A stretch of 64,000 bases of DNA from positions 2,294,001-2,358,000 of the forward strand of contig OZ218961.1 in assembly GCA_965112735.1 (NCBI GenBank). The letters run 5' to 3'. The notes beneath the pieces were generated by a model. It had not been told where the DNA came from, searched no databases, and saw only the letters and a program-made list of their open reading frames with translations. The stretch's first letter is position 1; each line of letters starts with the position of its first letter. Positions 34,165 to 46,729 of the stretch are shown here, piece after piece. This stretch comes from Phaeosaccion multiseriatum (Eukaryota; Ochrophyta, other classes). Both the position numbers and the translations under genes were made by a program.

Positions 34165-34665
34165 GCTGACCTTGACCCTGACCTTGACCCTGGCCCTGAC
34201 CCTGACCCTGACCCTGACCCTGACCCTGACCCTGACCCTGACCCTGACCCTGACCCTGACCCTGATGCTGATCCTGACCCCGACCCTGACCCTGACCCTG
34301 ACCCTGACCCTGACCCTGACCCTGACCCTGACCCTGACCCTGACCCTGACCCTGACCCTGATCCTGATCCTGACCCTAACCCCGACCCTGACCCTAACCC
34401 TGACCCTGACCCTGATCCTGGCTGACCCTGACCCTGATCCTGACCCTGACCCTGACCCTCATCCTGATCCTGACCCTAACCCCGACCCTGACCCTAACCC
34501 TGACCCTGACCCTGATCCTGGCTGACCCTGACCCTGATCCTGACCCTGACCCTGACCCTGACCCTGACCCTGACCCTGACCCTGACCCCGACCCTGACCC
34601 TGACCCTGACCCTGACCCTGCCCCAGCCAGCCCCTGACCCTGACCCTGCCCCTCAATCTTCCCAG
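34165..34665. repeat. (CCCTGA)n hexamer array 5
   Basis: The longest array, about 80 units, with a near-exact internal duplication of about 94 bp: ATCCTGACCCTAACCCCGAC occurs at about 34371 and again at about 34465. Confidence 0.95.
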
Positions 34666-35227
34666 ACGGGTTGGATACGAGCGAGCAGCGTATCGTGCCT
34701 GGTAGCTAGCGCAATAAACAAGACCCGTGCATCCCCACAGCCTGGACACCGGCCTTGAAGCCCCGCTCTCCGCAGGGCGTCTTGTTTCGCGGGGGACTTG
34801 GAGCAAGAGTAAGCGGGCCGCGATGGATGTTGGAGGAGAATGGAGAGAATCTGCGGCTGACCGCTGGGGGGGGTGGGGGGGGCACAGCCTGAGAAAGGGG
34901 AGAGGGTCGGAAAATGTAGGGCCAGTGACCCAGTCAGTCTCGTGTGAGGCGAGGGCGCTCAGCTTGAAGTCACGTAGCCTCAAACAAGCCAAAACAAGAG
35001 GACTCGCTCGGAGGAATGCGTTCCTTCCCCTGGCAATGAGTGAATGCACTTCAGCGACGGCCTGGACAGACTACAGCGTCAGTCAGGCCACAAGGTAGAA
35101 AGAAATCTCACCACCGTCGTCACCATCAGCACCAATCAATTCGTCACTGACCTTGCTGACTTAGGTCTGTTCTTAATGGGCTTGTGCGAGGAGTAGTAAG
35201 GCCCTGCCCAGCGGTGGTGGCATTCCT
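34666..35227. other. Gene-free stretch after the ankyrin cluster
   Basis: No coding exon supported. The minus-strand frame 35049-34459 is open but runs straight into the hexamer array and has no recognisable motif. The stretch is ordinary mixed sequence, with a G-rich run near 34866-34880. Confidence 0.4.
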
Positions 35228-35984
35228 TTAGCTACTCTTGCCCTTCTTGTTCGGGCGCTTGCTTGCTTGCTTGGCGGCGCGGGGGTGGGCGAAGGAGGAG
35301 GCGCTGGATCCACCGGTCGGAGGCAGCTGGCTGATCACTGCGAGTGGTTCCACTGGTACAGAAGGTCGCCTGCCCTTGAGATTTCCCTCCCCTTCTGGCG
35401 GTGGACAACCCCCCCTGCCGTCAGCTTGGCCAACCCTTACTCATATTGGCAGTACTTTAACGTTGGCCAACCCCTTACTCCGACTGGCAGAGCTGTGATA
35501 CGTCTTCCACTGCGATCTCCTCCCCTTCCTGGGCGGTGGCGGCCTGACCCTGGCGGTGATTGGTGAGCTCCGCGACTTCATCCACCGCCCCCTTCGCGGT
35601 TCTCTTTGCCTCCTCGAGGTCCGTCTCCAAAGCCAAAACGCGAGCGACTGCTTCCCTGAGGCCAGCCTCCAGTGCCAAGACTTGCTTGTCCTTGACGCGG
35701 ACCTTGTCCTTCAATCCCCTCTCCATCCCCTCCATCTTCAGCTTCAGCTCGTTGATCTTGTGGTCCCTTTCCACCGAGGCATCCAGCAGGGCCGCCTTCA
35801 CCTCCTCACTGCTCGCCTTGCCTTGGAGCCTCTGCTGAAGGAGGGCGATGCTCTCCTCCAAGTCCTTCACCTCTCTTCCCGAGAAGGGCATGTTTGCTAC
35901 CGGAGCTTCAGTCTCAGGCTCTTCGGCAGTTGAGGAGCCATGAGTTACATAAGCGCTTTCTCTCGCGCAGCCTGGGAGCAACAT
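35228..35984 (-). CDS. Coiled-coil protein (2 exons, 230 aa)
   Basis: Exon 1 is 35984-35479 and exon 2 is 35414-35228, joined through a 64-bp intron (GTAAGG to CAG) in phase 2. Without splicing the frame stops at once after QLCQSE; with splicing it continues as EGGCPPPEGEGN to a Lys-rich end (KQASKRPNKKGKSS-stop). Residues about 38-145 form a long heptad-rich helix (VKDLEESIALLQQRLQG ... KVRVKDKQVLALEAGLREAV), predicted as a parallel coiled coil. I do not recognise the family. The upstream ATG lies 79 bp from the divergent MaoC-like gene. Downstream methionines such as MPFSGREVKD are alternative starts. Confidence 0.65.
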
Positions 35985-36063
35985 TTTTTCCCGCCGCCGG
36001 ATCCCGGAACAAAACTAAAACTCATCCCTTGCTTGCCCAACGGGAAGAGAGAGTGGAAGAGAG

Positions 36064-37291
36064 ATGGAGGTGATGCTGGGGCGGCGCTGGCTGGGGCGGC
36101 AGCATCATAGATATCTTTGCGGCGCAGTCGGGCGCAATCAGAGGCGCAAGGTTGCGACCTCAAGCGAGGGAAAAGGAGGCTCAGCACCAGCGGGAGCTGC
36201 CTCTCCAGAGAGGGAAAGGCCTTCGTTTGACGTGACGGGATCCCTTCTTGATGCTCGACGGGGCGGCCTAGACGTGCCTGCTAAAGGCCAGTGGATGCAG
36301 CTGAAGCACACATTCCCGCAGGAAGCTGTGGACGCCTTCGCCCGCCACGCTGGAGATGACAACCCCATTCACCTCGACGAGGAGTACGCTCGAGCCAGCA
36401 AGTAAGAGACAGAGAGAGATAGCAAGTAAGAAACGGAGAGAGACACGAAGAGACAGAGAGAGGCAGCAAGTAAGAGCGTAAGGAAGAGAAGAGAGACAAA
36501 AAACGAAAGAGGGGGGGGGGGATGGGAGCCAACAAGTAGGCAGTCGTGGGAGAGATAGAGCCAACAGTGCGGAGGTGGCTGCGTGAAAGAGAGGACGTGC
36601 ATCCGGGCACGTCGATGAGCCAAGGGGGGCCTGACACGCATCCCTCTTGCCTCAATCTTCTCTCTCTCTCTCGTATCTCTCTCTCTGTCGCTCTCTCTCT
36701 CTGTCTCCCTTCCTCCCCGTCAGGCCGCGTAGCTACGAGGGCTGCGTGGTGCACGGGCTGCTGGCCTCCGGGCTCATCAGCAGCATCTTCGGCCGGTCCA
36801 TCCCGGGCGCACTCTACGTGTCACAGATGCTCAAGTGAGTCACTCACCACGACTGCAGGGGGTTTTGTTTACCTCTGATTCCCCAAAGCAGACCGAAGGT
36901 TCCAACAAGATCAACGCCCACCTCCACCCCACGTGCTCCCCGCAATTGGCTCCTCTGCACGCTGGTACCTCCTCTCCCTCCCCCTCCCCCTACCCCCGTG
37001 CTCCTCCTCCCCCAGTGCCTCTGTCCAATGCGCTCTGTCCCTCCCATCTCCCTCCCACTCACAACACACCCCGTTTCGGAATCGTGACTCTCAAGTTTCC
37101 GTAAGATCATCTACGTGGGGGCGCCGCTCACGGCCCGAGTGGAGGTGCAACGTGCTCGGGTGACGGGCGGTGGCGGCGAGGTGCTGGTCAAGTGCAGCAC
37201 TTCCGTCACCATCGACGCCACCGAGGAAGTGGCCATCGAGGGAGACGCCCTCGTTATGCTTCCCAAGAACACCGCATCGAGAGGGGTGTGA
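36064..37291 (+). CDS. MaoC-like (R)-hydroxyacyl thioester dehydratase
   Basis: Exons 36064-36401, 36724-36834 and 37096-37291 join in phase 2/2 to about 214 aa. A hot-dog fold hydratase signature is visible: the HAGDDNPIHLDEEYARAS motif (D..N..H, the catalytic Asp/His of the MaoC hydratase motif), then GCVVHGLLASGLISSIFG and FRKIIYVGAPLTARVEV. Such enzymes hydrate trans-2-enoyl-CoA/ACP or dehydrate 3-hydroxyacyl-ACP in mitochondrial type II fatty acid synthesis or beta-oxidation. The Arg-rich, acid-poor head (MLGRRWLGRQHHRYL) fits a mitochondrial presequence. The third exon acceptor is TCTCAAG at 37095, the only choice that keeps phase (MLNFRK). Right after the stop lies a CAGTTGGTGATACACCAG repeat copy. 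Substrate is not predictable. Confidence 0.85.
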
Positions 37292-39151
37292 TGCAGCAGT
37301 TGGTGATACACCAGCAGGAAGAGAGGTGGCAGGACGGAGGGAGGGATATGCTTCCCCAGAGCCGCCGCCTTGAGGGAGGCCCTTGTCCCTCTCAATATAT
37401 CACCAACTTGAGAAGAAGAGGGGCCATGGTGGTGCAGCAGAAGGAGGGGAGGAGAGCCGGCAGGAGGAGAGGCAGCAGGAGCGGGGGGGATGGAGAACGG
37501 GAGCCTCGTGCACACCCAACAAACGCCTCCTCGAGAGGAAGGTGAGGGCGAGGTACGATATAGATGCTTTGCTTCGTGCTCCCTGAGAACCCTTTCCGCT
37601 TTCAGAGTCCTGTGAAGGGGAAGCGTAGGCGAGAGGCCGCCGCAGCAGCAGAGCATGAGGAGAAAGAGGAGGAGGAGGAGGAGGAGGAGGAGGAGGAGGA
37701 GGAGGAGGAGGAGGAGGAGGAGGAGGAGGAGGAGGAGGAGGAGGAGGAGGAGGAAGAGGAGGAGCAGGAGAAGGAGGAGGAGAAGGAGAAGGAGGAAGAG
37801 GATGGGAGGAGAGACGGCCGGAGAGGCTCTGCGTAAAATGCTTTCTGAGCCTCCCATGTCAAGGCTCAACATCGGCCCCTTTCCCCACAGCCCCGGGAGT
37901 AGAAGCTCGGGGGCGCTTCGCCCCACGAAGCCCTGCTATAATGCTCCGTGAGGAAGGCGAAAGCGTTTCGTGCGGGTGTGGGAGAGCATGAATACTTGAA
38001 GGAGTGTTTGTTTCCTGTAAGTACCCTTGGGGAGAGGGAAACGGCAAACCCCAACAACACAACGCCCTTCTTCAGACTATTGAGGGGCGGGCGCCCGGGG
38101 CCCTCTCCTCTTCTGCATCACGTTATGTAATCTTACGTGAGGAGCCCACGCGGGGGGTTTGGTGCCGCCGATCAGACTCGCTTCACTCACTCAGTTCGTG
38201 GGGGGGGGGGGAAGCGACAAGGGCACGACTGAAATTGAAACTGCTTGGCTCGCGGGGGGGGCAATTTGACTCGCTCGCGGAACCGTTCGCCCGGCTTTGG
38301 CCGACAGTTTCAGGGTGCCCTGTCCATTCCTGCGTCTCTGTCGCAGCGAGCGAGATGGCCCCTGCCTGAGGGTCAGGACTGAGACGGGCGGACGAGAAGG
38401 AGGATGGGAAGGAGGCATGCGGTACAGTTGAAGGCTTTGGCTTCAAAGGCTTTAGCTTGGTATATCGTCTTCACACACATGAGTAGTCTGTATGGATGAG
38501 ACCGATGCCGCTCTTATAGCTCTCTTATCACTCTCCCGCTTGTATACATCAGTGTTGTTGCAAAAAGGAGGTTGTGAGAGGGTGGGGAAGGAGGCATACA
38601 ATGTAGATATAGAGGCCTTGGTTGCATGTGGTCCATAACATACAGAGGCCTTGGTTGCGTTATGATCCGTAAAGTCAAGCAGCGAACGGCTTTGCTGCCG
38701 TGCTGCCAACGCGCCCCCCGCCCCCTTTCATTTCTTAAAAGTGATTCCTACTAAGTCAATGATTCCTACTAAGTCAACACGCGATAATTAAGTCCCCTCC
38801 TACCGCACAGTTGCAGTGGAGGCTTCCTGCTCGGCCGAGCGAGTGCCGCGGGAGGGGAGAAACTCAACGCGATGAAGAAGGATGAATTGAACAGAATAAA
38901 GTCATCTCTCTTTCTTTCTCTCTTCTATTAGCACTTGTTTACAGTTTCATTCTCCGACGCCTTCTCCGTCACCGCGTGTGGACGAGGAAAAACATGTCGC
39001 GCAATCCAACCGTTGCGTAGGCAGGAAAGCAAGCAAGCCAGCATCATCGGAGCTAGACCCCTCTGCTGCCATCCCCTCCCTCCTCCCCACAAGAGCCCGG
39101 TGCCGTCAAAACAGTCAAATTCAAACTGCCTCTACCCATATGCCCGCCCGA
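37292..39151. other. Region between MaoC-like and L28 3' ends
   Basis: Nearly 1.9 kb with no firm gene. It contains two copies of the dispersed TTGGTGATAC motif (37299-37316, 37396-37412) and a (GGA)n tract (37665-37790). The plus frame 37564-37836 (SPVKGKRRREAAAAAEHEEK then poly-Glu) could be a real acidic exon, but it cannot be connected to anything. A 17-bp direct repeat GATTCCTACTAAGTCAA lies near 38743 and 38760. Confidence 0.4.
37665..37790. repeat. (GGA)n trinucleotide tract
   Basis: About 40 GGA units. Reads poly-Glu on the plus strand and poly-Ser on the minus strand. Confidence 0.92.
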
Positions 39152-41758
39152 CTATGCCTGGAAGTCAGCCTCCTCCGCCCCGTCCTTCACCTCCTCAGCC
39201 TCAGCCTCAGCCTCACCGTCCGCCGCCACCTCCACGTTCTCCTCATCATCCTCATCGTCATCATCATCCATACCGGCGAACGGGTCCGCCTGGGGTTCCT
39301 GCCCCCTCTGCCTCCTCATCTCCATTCGCTCGAGATCGTCCTGGATGAGCTGCTGCTCGTTCATCTCCGCTCTGGGAGGGATGTAGGGCAGCTTGAGGAG
39401 GGCGGCGGCGCTCTTGCCCCTAACTCTGGTGGAGGACGTGTACTTGGTGAGGTCTACGCCGTACTTCTTGGCACACGCGTCCAAGCCCAGCTTGTCCACG
39501 GTGCGCAGCGCCTGGTGATGCAGGAGTTGGTGGTACGGTGGGTGGGTGGGGGAGTAGGAGTAGGAGTAGGGGAGGAGGAGGAGGAGGAGGAGGAGGAGGA
39601 GGAGGGAGGCACCAGGTGCGGGAAGTTAGGTGGGGATAGCGCAAGAGATGGGCAGGCTGCAACAAGAGGCCGGATAGAGACGGGACAAGGAACGAACGAA
39701 GGAAGCGACGGGCTTCGTCTTGTCCACCGCCGATGCTTGTCTGCTCTGCTGTGCTCTGCTGTGCCGATATGCCTCTGCTCTGCTCTTGCTTGCTCACCTT
39801 GGCGGATAGCCTGATCTTGACCATTCGGTTGCCCTCCACCCACCACAGACGCTTCTTCTGCAGGTTGACGTGTTGAACCTGACGCAAGGGAAGGAGGTGT
39901 GAGGGAGGGGGAGGGGTCGTGCTCAGAACAAGGCAGGGCAGCAACGGCACAGTAATGGCAAACATTGATCTCCTGTCATGCCGAACGACGGGTACTCATG
40001 TACATGCGCAGCACAGATGGAAAGGATCTGAGTCTGAAGGCCTGCAGTCAGGAGAACGCTGACTGACTGACTGACTGACTGGCTGACTGACTGACCGACT
40101 GATGTATGACTATACTTGGCGGCGACGGGCGACGTGAACGCCGTCGAGCGGGGGGCAGAGGGGCAGCAAGGCAGGATGGCAGCATATGGCCGGCAACGAG
40201 CAGAGCCACCCCTCCTCGCTCCTGCCCTGCATTACCCGTTCCGCCCGCACCACGCACCATCCGCTGCCATCCTTCCGTCCTGCCTCATGTCATCCTTCCT
40301 TCCTGCCTCATGTCCTGATATGATGCTCCACGCCGCAACTTGGCTCCTCTTCACGCCCTCACCCACTTCAGTCTCATCCCCCTCACTCACTCCTTCCCTC
40401 CCTCTCTTCACTCCCCTCACTCACTCACTCCCCCCACTCACTGACTCACTCCTTCCCTTCCTCACCTTGTGGATCCTCTTGTGTGAGAAGGTGACAACGC
40501 GTGCCTTGCGGTTGGCCTTCTTGCCGGTCATCTGGCACACGCGGCTCATGTGCAGGGAGGACGCGCCGTTGCTTCGGCTGCTGCTGGTGGCGCGCTGTGT
40601 CTGTAGAGAGAGAGAGAGAGGGTGAGGAGGGGGAGGAGGAGGTCGCGGAGGAGGAGGTCGAGGAGGAGGAGGAGGAGAGGAGGAGGAGGGGGGGGGGGCG
40701 AAGGGGGTGAGCCGTAAGGGGTGGAGCAGTGGGGGGTGGCATGCGAGTGGAAGGCTCTCTCTGGGAAAGGAATGGACACGGCGGCAAAGGGCCAAGGCCC
40801 ACCCGCCCGCACACAAACACACACACACACGTAACGAGTCCACCGGAGGGACAGAGCACGGTCGTCGGAGTCAAAGCACCGCCCCACGTCTGCCCAGCCA
40901 GTCAAAAGCACCTTCCTCCCCCCGTGCATTCCGAGTGAGATACATGAAAAGGTCCTTTCCAACGGAAGGCAAAGGCCTAACGCTCTGCCCCCACCGGCTT
41001 CTCCATTTCCCTTCCCTCGCCAATCGAAAGCAGCACGCAACTGCCCTCCTTGCGCGGAGAAGGCTGTTGGGCGGGAAAAGCTCCCTCCCCAGCACCACCC
41101 GCGGCGCATGAAGAGAAGGAAGACGCAAAAAGACGGCCAGGCCGTGCTCTGTTCTGCCGTCCAACAGGTACGCCCCCCCCGCCCCGAGTCCATCGGCAGG
41201 GTCGTGGACAAGAAACGCTGCGAGTAGCCCGTCCACCCTCTGTCGTAGAGACTGCGTGTGGGGGCAAAACCGCCTCCGGTGATCCCGAGATGGGGCAGAG
41301 CTCCTCCTCGCCGAGGCAAGAGAGGGCAGCCCCCCCCCGCCTTTTCCGTCCTCCTCCTTCTCCCATCTTCATCATCTCCCTGCCGTGGACTCCCCACTAC
41401 TGCCGTTGCTACAGGGGTGCTTGAGAGCTTCCTCTGCTGACCCCTCGTTACGCCATGCTCGGGCCCAGGATGAGTCATATCTCTCTCCCCAAGTCTCCCG
41501 CCCGTGCCTTACCCCCCGCTATGAGCAGCGAAGGCTGATGCACCGTCCGCGAAGCCTACTCCTTCTCTGGAGCGCTGGTGCTAGAGTACTGTACGTACCG
41601 CTCGCAGAGACGCACGATTTTGTTCACCATACGCATGTTTCAATTGCCAGTCAGTCACTTACCACTGCTGCTCCGGTGAAGGAGGGGGCCACGAAGGCCG
41701 TGGCCATCTGGAGGCATCCTACCACCAGGCATGTAATCGCTGCCGCCTGAACGCGCAT
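39152..41758 (-). CDS. rpl28: Plastid ribosomal protein bL28 (nuclear-encoded, 223 aa)
   Basis: Exons 41758-41663, 40600-40466, 39878-39798 and 39511-39152, all phase 0. Exon 1 alone encodes an ER signal peptide (MRVQAAAITCLVVGCLQM) ending ATA-FVAPSF, the Phe at the cleavage site that marks bipartite presequences for complex red plastids. Exon 2 completes the transit peptide (Ser/Arg-rich) and starts the L28 core: SRVCQMTGKKANRKARVVTF. Exon 3 gives VQHVNLQKKRLWWVEGNRMV and exon 4 KLGLDACAKKYGVDL. The protein is a component of the plastid large ribosomal subunit. After the core there is an extension of about 95 residues ending in an acidic Asp/Glu run (39290-39165), absent from bacterial L28. 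It is divergent from the aspartic protease gene. Confidence 0.95.
39548..39605. repeat. (GGA)n tract in L28 intron 3
   Basis: AGGAGG repeats close to the exon 4 acceptor side of the intron. A TTGGTGGTACGGTG variant of the dispersed TTGGTGATAC motif lies beside it at 39528. Confidence 0.85.
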
Positions 41759-42086
41759 CCTGGTTCCTGTGCTGTTGGGTCTCGCCTGTCTCTCCTACGC
41801 GAGGCTGGGACTGACGGAGAAAGCTTCGCTGTTGGGCAGGGGGGGAAGAGGCACGGGAGATCCAAGAGTCAGAGAGGCAGGTCCTTTGCTACGGTCCAAG
41901 CAAGCCTTGCCGCACCTTTGTCGCACGGACACAGAGTGTGGCCTGCAGGGCAAAGGAAAGAGCGGCCCGAGGGGGCTGACCATCCAATTTCCACTCACAC
42001 GGATTCTCAACCAAAAGGAAAAAAAAAAAAAAAAAAAGCGCTGAAGGAGTTGTAATTAAGCAACGAGGTGGACAGCAAGCAATAAT
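41759..42086. promoter_or_regulatory. Divergent promoter region of L28 and aspartic protease
   Basis: 328 bp between opposing start codons, with a poly-A run (42019-42037) and AT-rich AAGCAATAATATG around the protease start. No clear TATA box or known element was identified. Confidence 0.5.
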
Positions 42087-43494
42087 ATGTGGGTACACAG
42101 TGCTCTCCTCGCGTGTCTGGCTGTCGGTGCGGTGCACGGTGCTCCTCTGCGCGTGAAGCTGGAAAAGCGATCGGATGTGGAATTTGTCAACACCAAACTC
42201 AAGTCGTCTAGGTGAGACTTTTCTTCTCTCCTCTCTCCTCTTGCCCTGGCGGCAAGCTCCTCTCTCATTTTGGTGTAAGCGCTGGCCACATCCCCACTCT
42301 CACAGCCTCAGATCACCCATCTATGCCGTAGTACTGCTGTCGAAAGGCATCTGCTTTGCTCCTCCACGCCACTGCAGCAGAGACCCGTGAGCTGTTCTCT
42401 TCTTCTGACGCCTACCGCCCCCCCCGCTCCCTTCGCCAACCCCCTCCCCACCCCCTCTCTACGCTCTCCTCCTCCTCTCCCGCCCCAGCGTTGCCGTAAC
42501 AGCAGACAGCCCCGAGGAGCCCCTTCGCCTTGAAGGAGCGGGCAAGGTCATCGTCAAAGACTACCAGGTGGGTCCGGTGCGGTGCATGAGAGAGAAGAGA
42601 GGACAGCTTAGTGAAACCCCTCTCCGGAAGTAGGCCCTCTAATAGAACACCAGAGCCGACATGACTGCGCCGGACCGCTCTCAGATGGGACGGACTGTTC
42701 CTTCTTTCCGATGCGGAACGGTCCTCGGCCTCCATACACTCCCCGTCGCCCCCCCCGGCTGCCGTACCTACTGCCCTCCTTGTGATCTCTCGCACAGCAC
42801 CTGCGCACTTGTGCCTTCTTACCCCGCATGCCTGCGCTTTTCCCGCTCCGCCCGTTACCTGCCGGTGCGCCAACCTTGTACCCTCCTTCTCTCCTCCTCC
42901 TTCTCTCCTCTTCCCTCTCTCCTCCTCCCTCTCTCCTCCCCCTTCTTTTCTCCCCCGCCCCTCCCCCCCAACAGAATGCGCAATACTTTGGCGCCATCAG
43001 CTTGGGCGAGCCTGCGCAGACGTTCAATGTCATCTTCGACACGGGCAGCGCCAACCTGTGGATCGCAGGCAAGAAGTGTGGCCTCAGCTGCGGCTTCCAC
43101 CACAAGGTAACGAAATGATGGCAGAGGGTGGGGAGAGGGTGGGGAGATGGCACTACAGGGCACTAGATGGCAGCACATGGCACTGGGTGGGGGGCGGGGG
43201 AGAGAGTCAGAGGGAGGGTCAGCGGTTAGCAGGGCAAGAGGAAATGGAGATAGGACGGGCTTCAGCAGACGAAGAGGGACGCCCTTCGCCGTCCTGACAC
43301 CCCCCATACCCTGTCCTGACACCCCCCAGTACGACTCCAAGAAGTCCTCCTCCTACACGGAGGACGGCCGCACCTTCAACATCGCCTACGGCAGCGGTCC
43401 CGTGTCGGGTTACTATAGCGCAGATGGGCTTAGCTTGGGGGAGGTCAGCGTCACTGGGCAGACCTTTGCCGAAGTGACGGATGCCAAGGGACTC

Positions 43495-43542
<48 letters not shown>

Positions 43543-43853
43543 AGGAGAGAAGGGGTATTGTGTATGGGCAGGGGGCGAGAGTAATCAATTTTGCGACCGT
43601 TGTTTCCAGCACTTACTTGTTTTCTCAATCCCACTACTTCACCTTGCCCCTCCCTCCCTCCCTCCCTTTCTCTTGTCCACTGCCATCCCCCCGTCCCTGG
43701 CAGGCCTGGCTTACATTATTGGAAAGTTCGACGGCATCTTGGGCCTGGCATTCGATGCGTAAGTGTGTGTACGTGGGCGTGGTTGGGTGGGTGTGGGTGT
43801 GTGTGTGTGGGTGTGTGTTTAGTGGGTGCGTGTATGTCTGTGAGGGCGGTAGG

Positions 43854-43889
<36 letters not shown>

Positions 43890-44242
43890 CTAGGGATGGG
43901 ATGTACACAAGAGAGGCGAAGCAATGGATGCCAAACCCTATGCCCTACCCTCCCTTCCTCTCTATCCGTATTCCTCCAAATCCCCCCCCCCCCTTCCTCC
44001 CTTCTCTAACGGTGATCCCCTCCCGTACACATATGCCCATATGCCTCTATCCCCTCCATCACCCCCCCTCCCCTCCCTTCTTCCTTCTGCGTGCCGTTGC
44101 GGGTCTCCGCGTTGGGATGTGCATGCATTGATTGAGCAGCATCAGCGTGGATGGAGTGCCCACGCCCTTCTCTAATCTCATTGAGCAGGCGGGCATTGAC
44201 GAGCCGGTAAGGAACAGTAAGCGTAAGCGTGTGTGTGCGAGT

Positions 44243-44286
<44 letters not shown>

Positions 44287-46685
44287 GTGTGCGTGTGTGT
44301 GCGTGTGTGTGTGCATGCGCGTGTTGAAGTGCGTGTGTAAGCGTGTAAGCGTGAGCGTGTGTAAGTGCGTAGTCTTGCCGTGACTCTCACGCAGTCACAA
44401 CGGCGCTCACCCGCCTCCTTTCCTCCTTCTCTCCCTCCCTTCCTCCGTCCCTCCCTCCTTGCTCACCTCTGACCCACCTCCCGTCCCTGCCTGCCTACCT
44501 GCCTGCCTGCTGCCTATCGCTCTGCCGCTGTCGGCCCCTCTGTTTAACGAATGATTAACTGAATGCCCTGTGAACACACGTCAACACGTTGTACTGACGG
44601 GACAGGTGTTCGCGTTCTACCTGGGCAACGAGTCCGACGGCGAGCTGGTACTTGGAGGCGTTGACGACTCGCACTTCACCGGGGAGCTCACTGACGTGCC
44701 CCTCAAGGTCAGACACTCACCAAGGGCCTCCTTGACCTCCTTCATGTTAGGGCGGTGTCTGGGGTCAGGCAGTTTGCGGTTTCAGTTGGCAGTTTATGTG
44801 ACCTTATGACCTTATCAATATCGAACACCATAAATGGATTCGATACGACGAAGGCAGTAAGGTAGTAAGGCGTGATGCAGGTGGTCAGTAGTGCCTGGTG
44901 TCCGGCGAGTTGGTCAGTGCCTGGTGTCAGGCAGGGACTTGGGATGGGGGCAGTCAGGAAGAGTACCTGGGATGGTCAGTGAAGCCTGCTCACTCTCCAC
45001 CTTTCCTTTGGATTGGGAGAAGTAATGCCGCCGGAAGTGCACACACACACCCTCCAACGCCCTCCCTCTCCCCCCCCCTCTTGCCCCCTTCCTCCCCCTC
45101 CCTCTCCCTCTCCACCTCTCTCCCTCTGTCGTGAAATCGATACGGCCCTTGCCTACGTGTGTGCGTGTGCGTGTGTGTGCGTGGGTGCGTGTTTCCAGTC
45201 GGCAACTTACTGGGAGATCGAGCTCGACGAAGTGGCCGTGGAGGGGGCCTCCATCAACACACAAGTGCACTCAGCCATCGTAGACAGGTCCGTCAGGCAT
45301 ATGGGTAGGGCAGGTGTAGGGCAGGTGTATGGATATGGAAAGGTGTATGGGCAGGAAGGAGGATGTGTGTGTGTGGTGTGTTGGTGGAGAAGGACGATAT
45401 ACATGCTGTCCCTCCCCTTCTTTCTCTCGTCTCCTCGGCTCTTGTCTGTTCCCGACCATGACCTTTGTCTCTCCCACTGTGCACGCACACACACGCACAC
45501 ACATGCCCCTCCGTCTTTCCCTCGTTTACACACTCGCTCACCCCCGCCCCTCTCTCCTCTCCCCTACCATCCCCTGCCACCCCCCCATATGTCAGTGGGA
45601 CGTCCCTGCTGGTGGGCCCTTCCTCGGAGGTGGCTGCAATCGCCAAGTCTGTAGGAGCAACCAAGTTCATTAACGGGGAGGTGAGGGAGCGATGGCAGTG
45701 GATGGCAGTCCATTACGGTTGGGTTGGCTGGGGCTGGGACTGGCATTGGTGTCAGGACGGGACGGGTATTAGGGTTGGGGACGGCAATAAATGCCCCTCT
45801 GCTCCTCTCATATGCCTCTCACTAAACCCCATGCCCGCCCCGTGCTTCTCTCTGCTTCTCTTTGCTTCTCTTTGCCCCTCTCCGCCTCTCTTCTTCTCTC
45901 TACCCTTCCTGTCCTCCCACCCTCCCTTCCTCCCCCTCCTTTCTCTGTATCACCAACTCCCTCACCTCAGTATCTGGTGAGCTGTGACGCCGCCCTGCCC
46001 ACACTGACCTTCACTATCGGAGGGACGGACTACTCGCTGAAGGGGGAGGACTACATCATCCAGAGCGGCAAGGTGTGCCTCCTCGCACTCATGGGCATGT
46101 AAGTATCAAGTGCACGCGAGTATTGTGTTTTGACTTACGCAAGGTTCTGGATCGTGTCGGTCCTGTGTAACTGTGTAACTGTCTTGCTGCCGTCTTCTAA
46201 CTGCCCTCTAACTGCCGTCTAACTGCCGTCTGACTGTCGTCTAGCTGCCGTCTAGCTGCCGTCTAACTGCCGTCTAACTGCCGTCTAACTGTCGTCTAAC
46301 TGTCGCTCTGCCCGTCCCTCCCGTCTTGCCGTCGCCGCAGGGACATCCCTGAGCCCAATGGTCCTCTCTGGATCCTCGGCGATGTGTTCATGTGAGTGCC
46401 GTACAACCAACCCGGGATACACAAGTCGATCCCCTCCCCTGCCCGCCCCCTATCCGTCTCTTGCGTCCCCACCATAGGTGGTCTCCCATTCTTTGCAGGC
46501 CCGTGTACCCGTCTGTCTTGCCTCGATGATTTCTGGTGCTCTCTGTCTCTTTCTCACTCTAACCCCCTCTTTCCTTCCACCTCTCTTGTCTCCCGCTCCC
46601 CCTCTTGTTCCTCTCTCTCTCCATATCGCTTCTCTCTCTCCCTCCTACCCCCCTCCTCTCTTGCTCTCTCACTCTCCATCTTGCT

Positions 46686-46729
<44 letters not shown>

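Noticed and set aside
26040-34665. Chromosome end or true telomere
   Set aside because: Arrays are short, interrupted and flanked by genes on both sides, and the hexamer is not a standard telomere repeat.
37564-37836. Acidic protein SPVKGKRRRE followed by poly-Glu
   Set aside because: Plausible as a nuclear-protein tail but mostly a (GGA)n tract, and no upstream exon or start could be joined.
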